The notes beneath the pieces were generated by a model. The model was not told the DNA's origin. It did not search any database and saw nothing but the letters and a program-made list of their open reading frames with translations. Made by a program: the position numbers and the translations under genes. DNA of 8,409 nucleotides from DAOTUL01 sp034437435 (lineage in GTDB: Bacteria; Chloroflexota; Anaerolineae; Aggregatilineales; Phototrophicaceae): NCBI GenBank assembly GCA_964417785.1, contig CAYQJO010000191.1:1-8409 (forward strand), read 5' to 3'. Within the stretch, counting starts at the first letter, position 1; the number at the start of each line of letters is the position of its first letter. Positions 1 through 6,137 of this stretch are shown piece by piece.

Positions 1-79
1 GCACCGATTCTATCACATTCTCCGCCATGAGCAACAGGTGGGTGCATTCGGAAATCAGGGCTTTTGCAAAGTCGGAACA
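1..79. other. left edge, no gene supported
   Basis: No coding region can be supported here. The minus strand is open across this stretch and, in one frame, reads like protein (FAKALISECTHLLLMAENVI), with an ATG at 28-26. There is no ribosome binding site in front of that ATG and the reading continues out of the window, so it could be the first residues of a neighbouring minus-strand gene or chance. Confidence 0.3.
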
Positions 80-184
80 CCCCTCACCCCTAAATCCCCT
101 CTCCCACAAGGGGCGAGGGGACTTGAAAACCGCTTTTCTCCCCTTCTCCCCTCTGTGGGAGAAGGGGTCGGGGGATGAGGGGGC
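80..184. repeat. long imperfect inverted repeat (MITE/REP-like hairpin)
   Basis: The left arm (80-129) and right arm (134-184) are imperfect reverse complements. Both contain a CCCCTCA...CCCC...TCTCCCAC block and, nearer the centre, matching GGGG-rich and CCCC-rich blocks. The apex is a perfect 5-bp stem, GAAAA (125-129) with TTTTC (134-138), around the loop CCGC. The whole unit would fold into one hairpin of about 105 nt. It contains no coding capacity of its own. Similar C-rich inverted repeats are recalled from many bacterial genomes as dispersed non-coding elements; that is memory, not a search. Its sequence differs from the shorter GGACG/CGTCC hairpins in the rest of the window. Confidence 0.75.
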
Positions 185-194
185 AAACTGTACC

Positions 195-245
195 AACGGA
201 CACCAAGAATGGCGTGACCGTAGGGGACGGCCCGCGGGCCGTCCC
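195..245. repeat. inverted pair of 20-nt hairpin elements
   Basis: Two hairpin elements stand back to back. The first core (198-217) is a decayed copy of the reverse complement of the element at 6041-6060, with three differences in 20 bases, and its stem is broken. The second core (225-244) is perfect: GGACGGCC, loop CGCG, GGCCGTCC, with one more G-C pair outside. It is preceded by GTAGG, the flank seen on other copies. The pair lies 50 bases beyond the stop of the minus-strand sugar transferase gene. Read in that gene's direction, it has the same order of stem types as the pair after the amidotransferase gene (5992-6060). Confidence 0.75.
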
Positions 246-262
246 ACCGTATGAAGCGAATC

Positions 263-284
263 AAAAAGGGGCATTGCGCCCCTT
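263..284 (-). terminator. intrinsic terminator of the sugar transferase gene
   Basis: Read on the minus strand this is AAGGGGC, loop GCAAT, GCCCCTT, followed by further T residues (TTTTT at 267-263). The 7-bp, mostly G-C stem plus T-tract is the classic rho-independent form. It starts 10 bases after the TAA stop at 297-295, which fixes the end of the minus-strand transcription unit. Confidence 0.85.
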
Positions 285-294
285 CCGGTGTTGT

Positions 295-1746
295 TTAGAA
301 CGCGCCCTTACCGCGCATGACGGCGGGCAGGGTCATCAGCAAGATTTTGATGTCCATCCACAGCGAATAGTTGCGGATGTAGTGGATGTCCTTGTCGGTA
401 CTCAGATGGCAGGGCTTGTCGCTGCGGCCATTGACCTGCCACCAGCCGGTGATGCCCTGCGGCACGACGAAGCGCTCGTTTTGCCAGGGTTCGTACTCAT
501 CCACCAGCCGGATCAGTTCCGGGCGCGGACCGACCAGGCTCATATCGCCCTTGATGACGTTGAGCAATTGCGGCAGTTCGTCCAGGCTGGTCTTGCGGAT
601 AAACTTGCCCACGCGGGTCACGCGGAAGTCGTTTTTCGTCTTGTGGATGGTGGTACCGTCCTCATCAACGATGCTGGCTTCCTTGTGCAGGTTGTCCGCG
701 TCTTTGACCATGGAGCGGAATTTGTAAATCTTGAACTTGTGACCGTTCTGGCCCATGCGATCCTGCAAGAACAGCGCCGGGCCGGGTGTGTCCAGCTTGA
801 TGGCGATGGCGACGAAGATCATCACCGGCAGCACCGCCAGCGTAATGGCCGAGGCCACCAGGATGTCGAACACGCGCTTGAGCAAAATCTGGCGGTTGTT
901 CATGGCCGATTCGCTCATGCGGACCAGCGGCAAATCGTTAAGCCGGTTGGCGCGAGCGCGGTAGAGCGACAGGTCGAGATAGTTCGGGATCATGTGGACC
1001 GGGATGGGCGCGTATTGGAGCCGGTCCATCAGATGATCGAAGCGCTCGTTGTTGCGGGCCGGTTGGGCCACGACGATGTGGTCGATTTCGTGTTCGCGGA
1101 TCACCTGATAGATGTTTTCGTCCATTGTGGCGATGACGGGGGCGTTGGCAAAGCTCTCCAGCGTGCCATCACCCACGAAGCCAGCCATGTTCAGGCTGCG
1201 GATGCGGCGCACGATGTCGTGCATCTGGCGACCGTGTTCGCTGGTGCCGATCACCAGCACATTGCTCGGCGCGAACGCCCAGCGGGCTGCCGCGAGATAG
1301 TAGGCGAAGGCCCGCCAGCCGAGCAGCAGGCCCAGGCTGATGCCGACATGCGCCAGAATGAGTTCACGGGCGACGGTGACTTCCAGCATGTAACACACGG
1401 CGATGAAAGCCAGTGTCGCCAGCGTCACCGAGTAGGCCACCCGGCGGGCCTCTTCCTTATATTTATAGCTGCTCGAAAGATCGTATAGCGATGTGAGCAT
1501 GAATGTCCCTGACCAGATCGACATAAAAACGACCACCTTGAGCGGCAGCGCGAGGGCTGGCACTTCGGCGGTGAGCGCAATTCCGGTAACAGCAGATGCG
1601 GCTGCCAGGGCCACCAGCGTGATGAGCATGTCCATCACGAATGAAAGCAGCGCAAAATTAATATCGCGGCGTGGCATCGCTTCGATGAGTGCTTCGCGAT
1701 GCAGGCCGCTTCTTTCTTCGAGTTGGGTAATCCGTGCAACTTCCAT
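295..1746 (-). CDS. polyprenyl glycosylphosphotransferase (initiating sugar transferase, WbaP/WcaJ type)
   Basis: This 483-residue membrane enzyme should transfer a hexose-1-phosphate from a UDP-sugar to undecaprenyl phosphate on the inner face of the membrane, the first step of exopolysaccharide or O-antigen assembly. About four hydrophobic segments occupy residues 32-155. A Rossmann-like soluble domain starts at VLVIGTSEHG (163-172). The C-terminal catalytic domain begins with KRVFD (290-294) and a hydrophobic re-entrant helix with a kink proline (P307). It continues with KFRSM (342-346), the SLDELPQ motif carrying the Asp-Glu pair (389-390), GPRPE (406-410) and GWWQVNGR (434-441). Spacing from K290 to P307 equals that of the KRxxD...P element in small PglC-type enzymes. 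Length fits the large bacterial family. The ATG at 1746 has an AGG ten bases upstream. The sugar specificity cannot be read. It is transcribed away from the other genes and ends in its own terminator. Confidence 0.93.
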   Translation of the reverse strand: MEVARITQLEERSGLHREALIEAMPRRDINFALLSFVMDMLITLVALAAASAVTGIALTAEVPALALPLKVVVFMSIWSGTFMLTSLYDLSSSYKYKEEARRVAYSVTLATLAFIAVCYMLEVTVARELILAHVGISLGLLLGWRAFAYYLAAARWAFAPSNVLVIGTSEHGRQMHDIVRRIRSLNMAGFVGDGTLESFANAPVIATMDENIYQVIREHEIDHIVVAQPARNNERFDHLMDRLQYAPIPVHMIPNYLDLSLYRARANRLNDLPLVRMSESAMNNRQILLKRVFDILVASAITLAVLPVMIFVAIAIKLDTPGPALFLQDRMGQNGHKFKIYKFRSMVKDADNLHKEASIVDEDGTTIHKTKNDFRVTRVGKFIRKTSLDELPQLLNVIKGDMSLVGPRPELIRLVDEYEPWQNERFVVPQGITGWWQVNGRSDKPCHLSTDKDIHYIRNYSLWMDIKILLMTLPAVMRGKGAF

Positions 1747-2103
1747 AATTTTGATACCTGTCCGATCCGCTTATGTTGTCTACTTTAGGCGGTGTGCCTT
1801 GCTTAGTCCTAAAAAAGTTGTAAAAAAACGGCGCAATGTGGCATGTTTGTATGAGTAAATAATTAATGGGCAACGTATAAAGTTAGGAGTTGGTTGGTTT
1901 AAGAGGATTGTAATGAGGAAAACAAGGAAAAAGTGCTATGCTTTAAAGGTGAAAGTCGTAAATTCGGCATTACTTTTATCGGAAAAGCAGATGACATTTG
2001 TCTGAACTTGCAAATCTTAAGGGTTCTGCCCGCAAATGTGGGGTATGATGGGTTGAAACATAGAAAGAGTGTTGAGAAGCCAAGTTTAAACGGACTCTGA
2101 CCA
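1747..2103. other. divergent intergenic region, AT-richer
   Basis: These 357 bases separate the starts of the minus-strand sugar transferase gene and the plus-strand small membrane protein gene, so promoters for both should be here. The region is visibly AT-richer than its surroundings and has no copy of the GGACG/CGTCC hairpin. No convincing -35/-10 pair was found: TATGAT at 2044-2049 resembles a -10 box but has no good partner at the right distance. A 30-codon reading frame (1913-2005) with AGAGG six bases before its ATG was noted and not accepted as a gene. Confidence 0.5.
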
Positions 2104-2271
2104 ATGACAACAATTTTGACAATCCTGGCAATCTGGGTAGTAGCATCAATTCCGATCAGCTTAATTGTGGGGCGCATGCTCATGCTTGCGGACACGGGAG
2201 AAGATCGTCAGATGGAAACCGTCAAGCAGGAACAGCCGAACTACAGCGGCCAGCGCGAACTGGTCTCGTAG
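2104..2271 (+). CDS. small single-span membrane protein, 55 residues, unknown function
   Basis: The reading frame encodes 55 residues: a hydrophobic helix (about residues 4-29, containing LAIWVVASIPISLIVGR), then a polar, charged tail (DTGEDRQMETVKQEQPNYSG, then five more residues). This fits a bitopic inner-membrane peptide. The family is not recognised. Support comes from the sharp hydrophobic-then-polar layout, and from a strong intrinsic terminator 37 bases after the stop that shows plus-strand transcription. The ribosome binding site is weak: only GGA about nine bases before the ATG. It stands alone between its own terminator and the divergent promoter region. It could be an accessory subunit of the glycan machinery or unrelated. 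Chance is possible but less likely. Confidence 0.55.
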   Translation: MTTILTILAIWVVASIPISLIVGRMLMLADTGEDRQMETVKQEQPNYSGQRELVS

Positions 2272-2308
2272 CAACTCATCGCTTTAAAATTCAATCGACA
2301 TTATCTTC

Positions 2309-2338
2309 ACGGGACGCCGTTCTGGCGTCCTGTTTTTT
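2309..2338 (+). terminator. strong intrinsic terminator, a member of the hairpin repeat family
   Basis: GGACGCC (2312-2318), loop GTTCT, GGCGTCC (2324-2330) form a perfect 7-bp stem. It extends by three further pairs, including one G-T, into the following bases, and six T residues follow (2333-2338). It terminates the small membrane protein transcript. Its core is almost the same as the dispersed hairpin at 6041-6060 (GGACGCCA, TTCT, TGGCGTCC), shortened by one base in the loop region. Confidence 0.9.
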
Positions 2339-2340
2339 AT

Positions 2341-2483
2341 ATCCCCACATTAAACCACCTTACAAACCACTTTAGGAACGGGCAAGGGCGCTGCGAGTAC
2401 GCTCAACAATAACTGGCATTCCGGTGCCATTCTGGCTTATCATGGAACATGACGACAAATTTCAGCCGAGAGGACTTGCTTGA
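2341..2483. other. intergenic leader of the glycosyltransferase gene
   Basis: This stretch must hold the promoter for the plus-strand cluster, because a terminator lies just before it. The best visible candidate is TATCAT (2438-2443), with CTGGCA (2413-2418) at a rather long spacing of 19, which is not convincing. GAGAGGA at 2468-2474, nine bases before the ATG, is a good ribosome binding site and sets the start of the next gene. Confidence 0.4.
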
Positions 2484-3683
2484 ATGAAGATACTGATGAT
2501 CGCACCACAGCCCTTCTTTGAGCCGCGTGGCACGCCGATCAGCGTTTTTCAGCGTTTGCACGGGCTTTCTGAACTGGGCCACGAGGTCGATGTCGTGACC
2601 TATCACGTCGGCAACAACGTGGATATTCCCAATGTGCATATTCACCGGACGCTGCCGCTGCCCTTCATCAAGAAGGTGAAGATCGGCCCCTCACCGGCCA
2701 AAATCCCGCTGGATTTTCTGGTGTCGATTTTGATTGTGTGGATGCTGGTCACCCGCCGTTACGACGTGATCCACACGCATGAGGAGGCCGGGTTTATGGT
2801 GATGTTCCTGGCGAAGCTGCTGGGCAAGCCGCATGTCTACGATATGCATTCCAGCCTGCCCAAACAACTTGGCAACTTCAGCTTCGGCAACAACGCCCTG
2901 ATGAAAGGCAGCTTCAGCGTGCTGGAAAACATGTTGATCCGGCTGGCCGATGTGGTGTTGACCATCGGCAAGGACCTGGAGGAGCATGTCTACAGCGTGA
3001 AGCCCAACGCCAACCAGTACCGCATCGAGAATATGGCGATCCAGAATATCCTGCCGGTCGATCATGACAAGGCCAAACAGACGCGCATCGACCTGGGCAT
3101 CGACGATAAGGTGGTGCTGGTGTACACCGGCACGCTGGAAACCTACCAGGGACTCGATCTGCTCTACGACGCGGTGAAGATCGCCAGAACGAAGACAGAA
3201 ACGCCCTTCGCGCTGGTGATGGCTGGCGGCAAGCCGGAGCAGGTGGCGGAGCAGAAGGGCGAAGTGGCCCGGCGCGACCTGAGCGAGGATGTGATCTTCG
3301 TGGGGCAGGTGCCGCTGCAAGATTCGCTCTATTATCTGGATATGGCCGATATATTGGTGTCGCCGCGTTCGTCCGGCCTCTCGGTGCCGCTCAAAGTGTA
3401 TACCTACCTGCAATCGGGCCGGGCCATGGTGGCGACGAATATCCCGGCACACACCATCGTCCTCACCGACGAGACGGCGGTGCTGGCTGATCCTAACCCG
3501 GAAGCCTACGCCGAGGGGTTGGTGAAAGCTATCGACGATCCGGTCTACCGTGAGAAGGTCGCGCAGGGCGGGTTGGCCTACGCCGAGGAGGAACTCTCGA
3601 AAGCGCGATACGTAGAGAGGCTCCGGGCCGCGTACCAGTCGATCACGCCGCAGGCCGCGACCGAATCGCCGGCGGTGTCCTAG
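2484..3683 (+). CDS. GT4-family glycosyltransferase
   Basis: This 399-residue GT-B fold enzyme should transfer a sugar from a nucleotide-sugar donor to a lipid-linked glycan intermediate at the cytoplasmic face. The N-terminal domain opens with KILMIAPQPFFEPRGTPISV (2-21), the glycine-containing acceptor-side loop, followed by LHGLSELGHEVDVVTY. YDVIHTHEEAGF (93-104) is typical of the first domain. The C-terminal donor domain starts near VLVYTGTLETYQGLDLL (211-227), then VMAGG (245-249) and SPRSSGLSVPLKVYTYL (293-309). In that last motif the Glu of the usual E-x7-E pattern is replaced by Thr307. This matches a known GT4 subgroup with TPLKIYSYL-type sequences, so the enzyme is probably active. 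A hydrophobic stretch (76-89) may touch the membrane. The start has a good ribosome binding site. Donor and acceptor are not predictable. Confidence 0.92.
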   Translation: MKILMIAPQPFFEPRGTPISVFQRLHGLSELGHEVDVVTYHVGNNVDIPNVHIHRTLPLPFIKKVKIGPSPAKIPLDFLVSILIVWMLVTRRYDVIHTHEEAGFMVMFLAKLLGKPHVYDMHSSLPKQLGNFSFGNNALMKGSFSVLENMLIRLADVVLTIGKDLEEHVYSVKPNANQYRIENMAIQNILPVDHDKAKQTRIDLGIDDKVVLVYTGTLETYQGLDLLYDAVKIARTKTETPFALVMAGGKPEQVAEQKGEVARRDLSEDVIFVGQVPLQDSLYYLDMADILVSPRSSGLSVPLKVYTYLQSGRAMVATNIPAHTIVLTDETAVLADPNPEAYAEGLVKAIDDPVYREKVAQGGLAYAEEELSKARYVERLRAAYQSITPQAATESPAVS

Positions 3684-3702
3684 GTGAAAAATGACCTCAC
3701 CC

Positions 3703-3726
3703 GGACGCGCCTTTGCGCGTCCCTAC
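3703..3726. repeat. 20-nt hairpin element after the glycosyltransferase gene
   Basis: GGACGCGC, loop CTTT, GCGCGTCC (3703-3722) is a perfect 8-bp stem with a 4-nt loop, followed by the CTAC flank (3723-3726). It begins 19 bases after the stop of the glycosyltransferase gene. It stands in inverted orientation to the first unit of the tandem array, and its right side (GGCGAAAGGAT, 3730-3740) is shared with the array linker, so it looks like a diverged founder or end unit of the array. Confidence 0.8.
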
Positions 3727-3740
3727 GGCGGCGAAAGGAT

Positions 3741-4029
3741 GTAGGGACGTCCAACGGGGCGTCCGAGACCGGCGAAAGGATGTNNNNNNNNNNNNNNNNN
3801 NNNNNNNNNNNNNNNNNNNNNNNNNNNNNNNNNNNNNNNNNNNNNNNNNNNNNNNNNNNNNNNNNNNNNNNNNNNNNNNNNNNTAGGGACGTCCAACGGG
3901 GCGTCCGAGACCGGCGAAAGGATGTAGGGACGTCCAACGGGGCGTCCGAGACCGGCGAAAGGATGTAGGGACGTCCAACCGGGCGTCCGAGACCGGCGAA
4001 AGGATGTAGGGACGTCCAACCGGGCGTCC
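3741..4029. repeat. 41-bp tandem repeat array with internal hairpins
   Basis: Units of 41 bp start at 3741, 3924, 3965 and 4006. Another starts at the right edge of the gap (3884), and one is cut at 3782-3783. Each unit is GTAG, then GGACGTCC, loop AACG or AACC, GGGCGTCC, then a 17-base linker (GAGACCGGCGAAAGGAT). The stem has eight pairs, one of them T-G, so it folds best as plus-strand RNA or DNA. Units are identical except that the last two carry AACC in the loop. The final unit loses its linker at 4030. The array lies between the glycosyltransferase and amidotransferase genes, ending 53 bases before the latter's ATG. There are no unique spacers, so this is not a CRISPR array. Confidence 0.9.
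3784..3883. other. assembly gap of 100 N inside the tandem array
   Basis: Exactly 100 unknown bases interrupt the repeat array. Sequence on both sides is the same 41-bp unit and nearly in phase (GT before the gap, TAG after it). The number 100 is a usual placeholder, so the true number of repeat units is unknown. Confidence 0.97.
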
Positions 4030-4082
4030 GACGTGAGGCAAGACAGATAATCGTCCGACAAGCAGTGAAAGTGGAATAACAT

Positions 4083-5972
4083 ATGTGTGGCATTTGTGGC
4101 GTTGTCGCCGATAAACCGGTCGAACAGGCGGTGCTGAAGGCGATGAACGATACGATTACCCATCGTGGTCCCGATGACGAGGGCTACCACATCGATACCA
4201 ATACCGGCATCGCTATGCGCCGGTTGAGCATCATCGACCTTTCGACCGGCCACCAGCCCATCTCTAATGAAGATGGCACGGTGTGGGTGGTCTTTAACGG
4301 CGAGATTTACAACTACAAGCCGCTGCGGGCGGCCCTGGAAGCGAAGGGTCACAAATTTACGACCAACACCGACACCGAATGTCTGGTCCATGCCTACGAG
4401 GAATACGGCGATCACTTCATGACGCACCTCAACGGCATGTTCGGTTTCGCCATCTATGACAGCAACCGCAAGCGCGTGCTGGTGGCGCGTGACCGGGTGG
4501 GCATCAAACCGATGTATTACGCCCAGGTCGGGGAGCAGTTTTTCTTCGGCTCGGAGATCAAAACGCTGCTGGCCCATCCCGAAGTCCCGCGTGACATCGA
4601 CTATACCGGTCTCGACCATTTCCTGACGCTGGAATATGTTCCGGCTCCCTACTCCATCTTCAAGCACATCCGCAAGCTGCCGCCGGGTCACTTCATGGTG
4701 TTCGAGGATGGCCGGCTGCATATCGAGCAGTACTGGAACATCGCCTTGCAGGTCACACCGCCGACCTTTGAGGAGTGTATGGAAGTGCTGGAAGACCTCA
4801 TCCGTGACGCGGTGAAAATCCGGCTGATGGCTGATGTGCCGCTGGGGGCGTTTCTGAGCGGCGGCATCGACTCAAGTACCGTCGTCAGCTTCATGGCGGA
4901 GACTTCTGATCTGCCGGTGCAGACCTTCTCCATCGGCTTCGGCGATCCCACTTATAATGAACTGCCGTATGCGCGGATGGTGGCGGAGAAGTACAACACC
5001 GTCCACACCGAGCGCTTCCTGGAACCCGACATCGCGGAACTGGCCGAGATGCTCATGGGCCATCTGGATGAGCCGTTGGGCGACTTCTCGATTATCCCGA
5101 CCTATCTGGTGAGCAAGGTGGCCCGCGAAAACGTGACCGTCACGCTTTCCGGCGACGGCGGCGACGAGATTTTCGGCGGCTACGATACCTATGTGGCGCA
5201 GAATATGGCCCGGATGTATGATCGCGTGCCGGGTCCCATCCGCGAGAAGATGCTGCCGGCGATCCTGGGGATGGTGCCGCCGCGTCCGGCCAAGAAGGGT
5301 CTCATCAACAAGGCCAAGCGCTTTGTGGAGGGTGGGGCGCTGCCGCCGTCCTTGCAGCACACCCGCTGGATGATGTTTATGGACGAAGCGGCCAAAGCCG
5401 AGTTGTTCAACCCGGAGGTGCGGGCCGGTCGCAACGGCATGGGACCGCAGGAGATACTGGAACGCTACTTCGCTGAGATGAAACACGGCGATCATCTGGC
5501 GCAGTTGCAGTACACCGACGTGAAGACCTACATGGTCGATGACATTCTGACGAAGGTGGACCGGGCCAGCATGGCGGTCTCACTGGAAGCGCGGGTGCCG
5601 CTGCTGGATCATCGCATTGTCGAGTTCGCCATGAGCCTGCCAGCGGACTATAAGATGAACAAGGGGACTACCAAGTACATTCTGCGCAAGTTGGTGGAGC
5701 CGCGCATGCCGGAGGGTATTCTGAACAAGCCGAAAGAGGGTTTCAGCATCCCGATCAAGAACTGGCTGAAAGGCCCGCTGAATCCGATGATGATGGACCT
5801 GCTGGGCGAGGACAGTGTAAAGCGGCGCGGATTCTTCGATGCCCGCACGGTCCGCCAGTGGATTCACGAGCATATGAGCAACCAGCACAATCACAGCCAC
5901 CGTTTGTGGGCGCTGATGGTCTTCGAGCAGTGGCAGCGTGCCAACCTGGATGCGGCCCCGGCGAAGATATAG
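4083..5972 (+). CDS. asnB: asparagine synthase (glutamine-hydrolysing), polysaccharide-locus type
   Basis: This 629-residue cytosolic amidotransferase hydrolyses glutamine and uses ATP to amidate a carboxylate, aspartate in classic AsnB. The N-terminal glutaminase domain begins MCGICGVV, where Cys2 becomes the nucleophile after Met removal; this fixes the start. It has THRGPDDEG (26-34), RRLSIIDLSTGHQP (46-59), FNGEIYN (71-77) and TDTE (96-99). The synthetase domain has the PP-loop SGGIDSS (259-265), SIGFGDPTYNE (283-293), SGDGGDEIFGGY (356-367) and KVDRASMAVSLEARVPLLDH. All expected active-site motifs are present. GGA (4073-4075) is seven bases before the ATG. The length of about 630 resembles AsnB-like amidotransferases found in exosortase-type exopolysaccharide loci, though no exosortase is visible here. 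Its true acceptor may be aspartate or a sugar or uronic acid carboxylate; the motifs do not decide this. Confidence 0.94.
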   Translation: MCGICGVVADKPVEQAVLKAMNDTITHRGPDDEGYHIDTNTGIAMRRLSIIDLSTGHQPISNEDGTVWVVFNGEIYNYKPLRAALEAKGHKFTTNTDTECLVHAYEEYGDHFMTHLNGMFGFAIYDSNRKRVLVARDRVGIKPMYYAQVGEQFFFGSEIKTLLAHPEVPRDIDYTGLDHFLTLEYVPAPYSIFKHIRKLPPGHFMVFEDGRLHIEQYWNIALQVTPPTFEECMEVLEDLIRDAVKIRLMADVPLGAFLSGGIDSSTVVSFMAETSDLPVQTFSIGFGDPTYNELPYARMVAEKYNTVHTERFLEPDIAELAEMLMGHLDEPLGDFSIIPTYLVSKVARENVTVTLSGDGGDEIFGGYDTYVAQNMARMYDRVPGPIREKMLPAILGMVPPRPAKKGLINKAKRFVEGGALPPSLQHTRWMMFMDEAAKAELFNPEVRAGRNGMGPQEILERYFAEMKHGDHLAQLQYTDVKTYMVDDILTKVDRASMAVSLEARVPLLDHRIVEFAMSLPADYKMNKGTTKYILRKLVEPRMPEGILNKPKEGFSIPIKNWLKGPLNPMMMDLLGEDSVKRRGFFDARTVRQWIHEHMSNQHNHSHRLWALMVFEQWQRANLDAAPAKI

Positions 5973-5991
5973 AGGCACGATGTTGTCCAAC

Positions 5992-6060
5992 GGACGGCCA
6001 GAAGGCCGTCCCTACGATAAGAGACACGATTCCGAGGTAGGGACGCCATTCTTGGCGTCC
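5992..6060. repeat. inverted pair of 20-nt hairpin elements
   Basis: Element one (5992-6011) is GGACGGCC, loop AGAA, GGCCGTCC, followed by CTAC (6012-6015). Element two (6041-6060) is GGACGCCA, loop TTCT, TGGCGTCC, preceded by GTAG (6037-6040). Both stems are perfect 8-bp stems. The CTAC and GTAG flanks face each other across a 21-base spacer, so the elements form an inverted pair resembling REP doublets (REPINs). The pair begins 19 bases after the amidotransferase stop and fills much of the gap before the methyltransferase gene. No T-tract follows either stem, so they are not standard terminators. Confidence 0.85.
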
Positions 6061-6122
6061 GCCGAACGACACATTCAAATCGTGACCGGTGCGGAAAATC
6101 GATATCCGTCCCGCAATAACAC

Positions 6123-6128
6123 AAGGAG
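6123..6128 (+). promoter_or_regulatory. strong ribosome binding site of the methyltransferase gene
   Basis: AAGGAG lies nine bases before the ATG at 6138. It is the strongest Shine-Dalgarno sequence in the window and fixes the methyltransferase start. Confidence 0.85.
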
Positions 6129-6137
6129 CGAGAATAC

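Noticed and set aside
27..254. 75-codon frame at the left end
   Set aside because: Almost all of it is translation of the long inverted repeat and the hairpin pair.
175..1488. Long open frame on the plus strand opposite the sugar transferase gene (437 codons)
   Set aside because: Its translation is rich in His, Asp, Gln and Arg without recognisable motifs, as expected of a shadow frame in GC-rich DNA. The opposite strand encodes a complete, motif-rich enzyme with a terminator.
1913..2005. 30-codon frame with AGAGG six bases before its ATG
   Set aside because: Very short, Lys-rich start and no domain or hydrophobic pattern; one good Shine-Dalgarno match is not enough. It could be a leader peptide, but nothing else supports it.
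2413..2443. Promoter CTGGCA / TATCAT before the glycosyltransferase gene
   Set aside because: The spacing of 19 and the weak -35 match make this no better than chance.
3741..4029. CRISPR array
   Set aside because: The repeated unit is contiguous with a 41-bp period and there are no variable spacers between copies; no cas gene is visible.
4046..4051. GATAAT as a -10 box for the amidotransferase gene
   Set aside because: No -35-like sequence at a suitable distance; the upstream bases belong to the repeat array.
3680..4721. Open frames running through the tandem repeats and the N gap on both strands
   Set aside because: They consist of translated 41-bp repeats and unknown bases. 41 is not a multiple of three, so the frame changes in every unit, and no start signal supports them.
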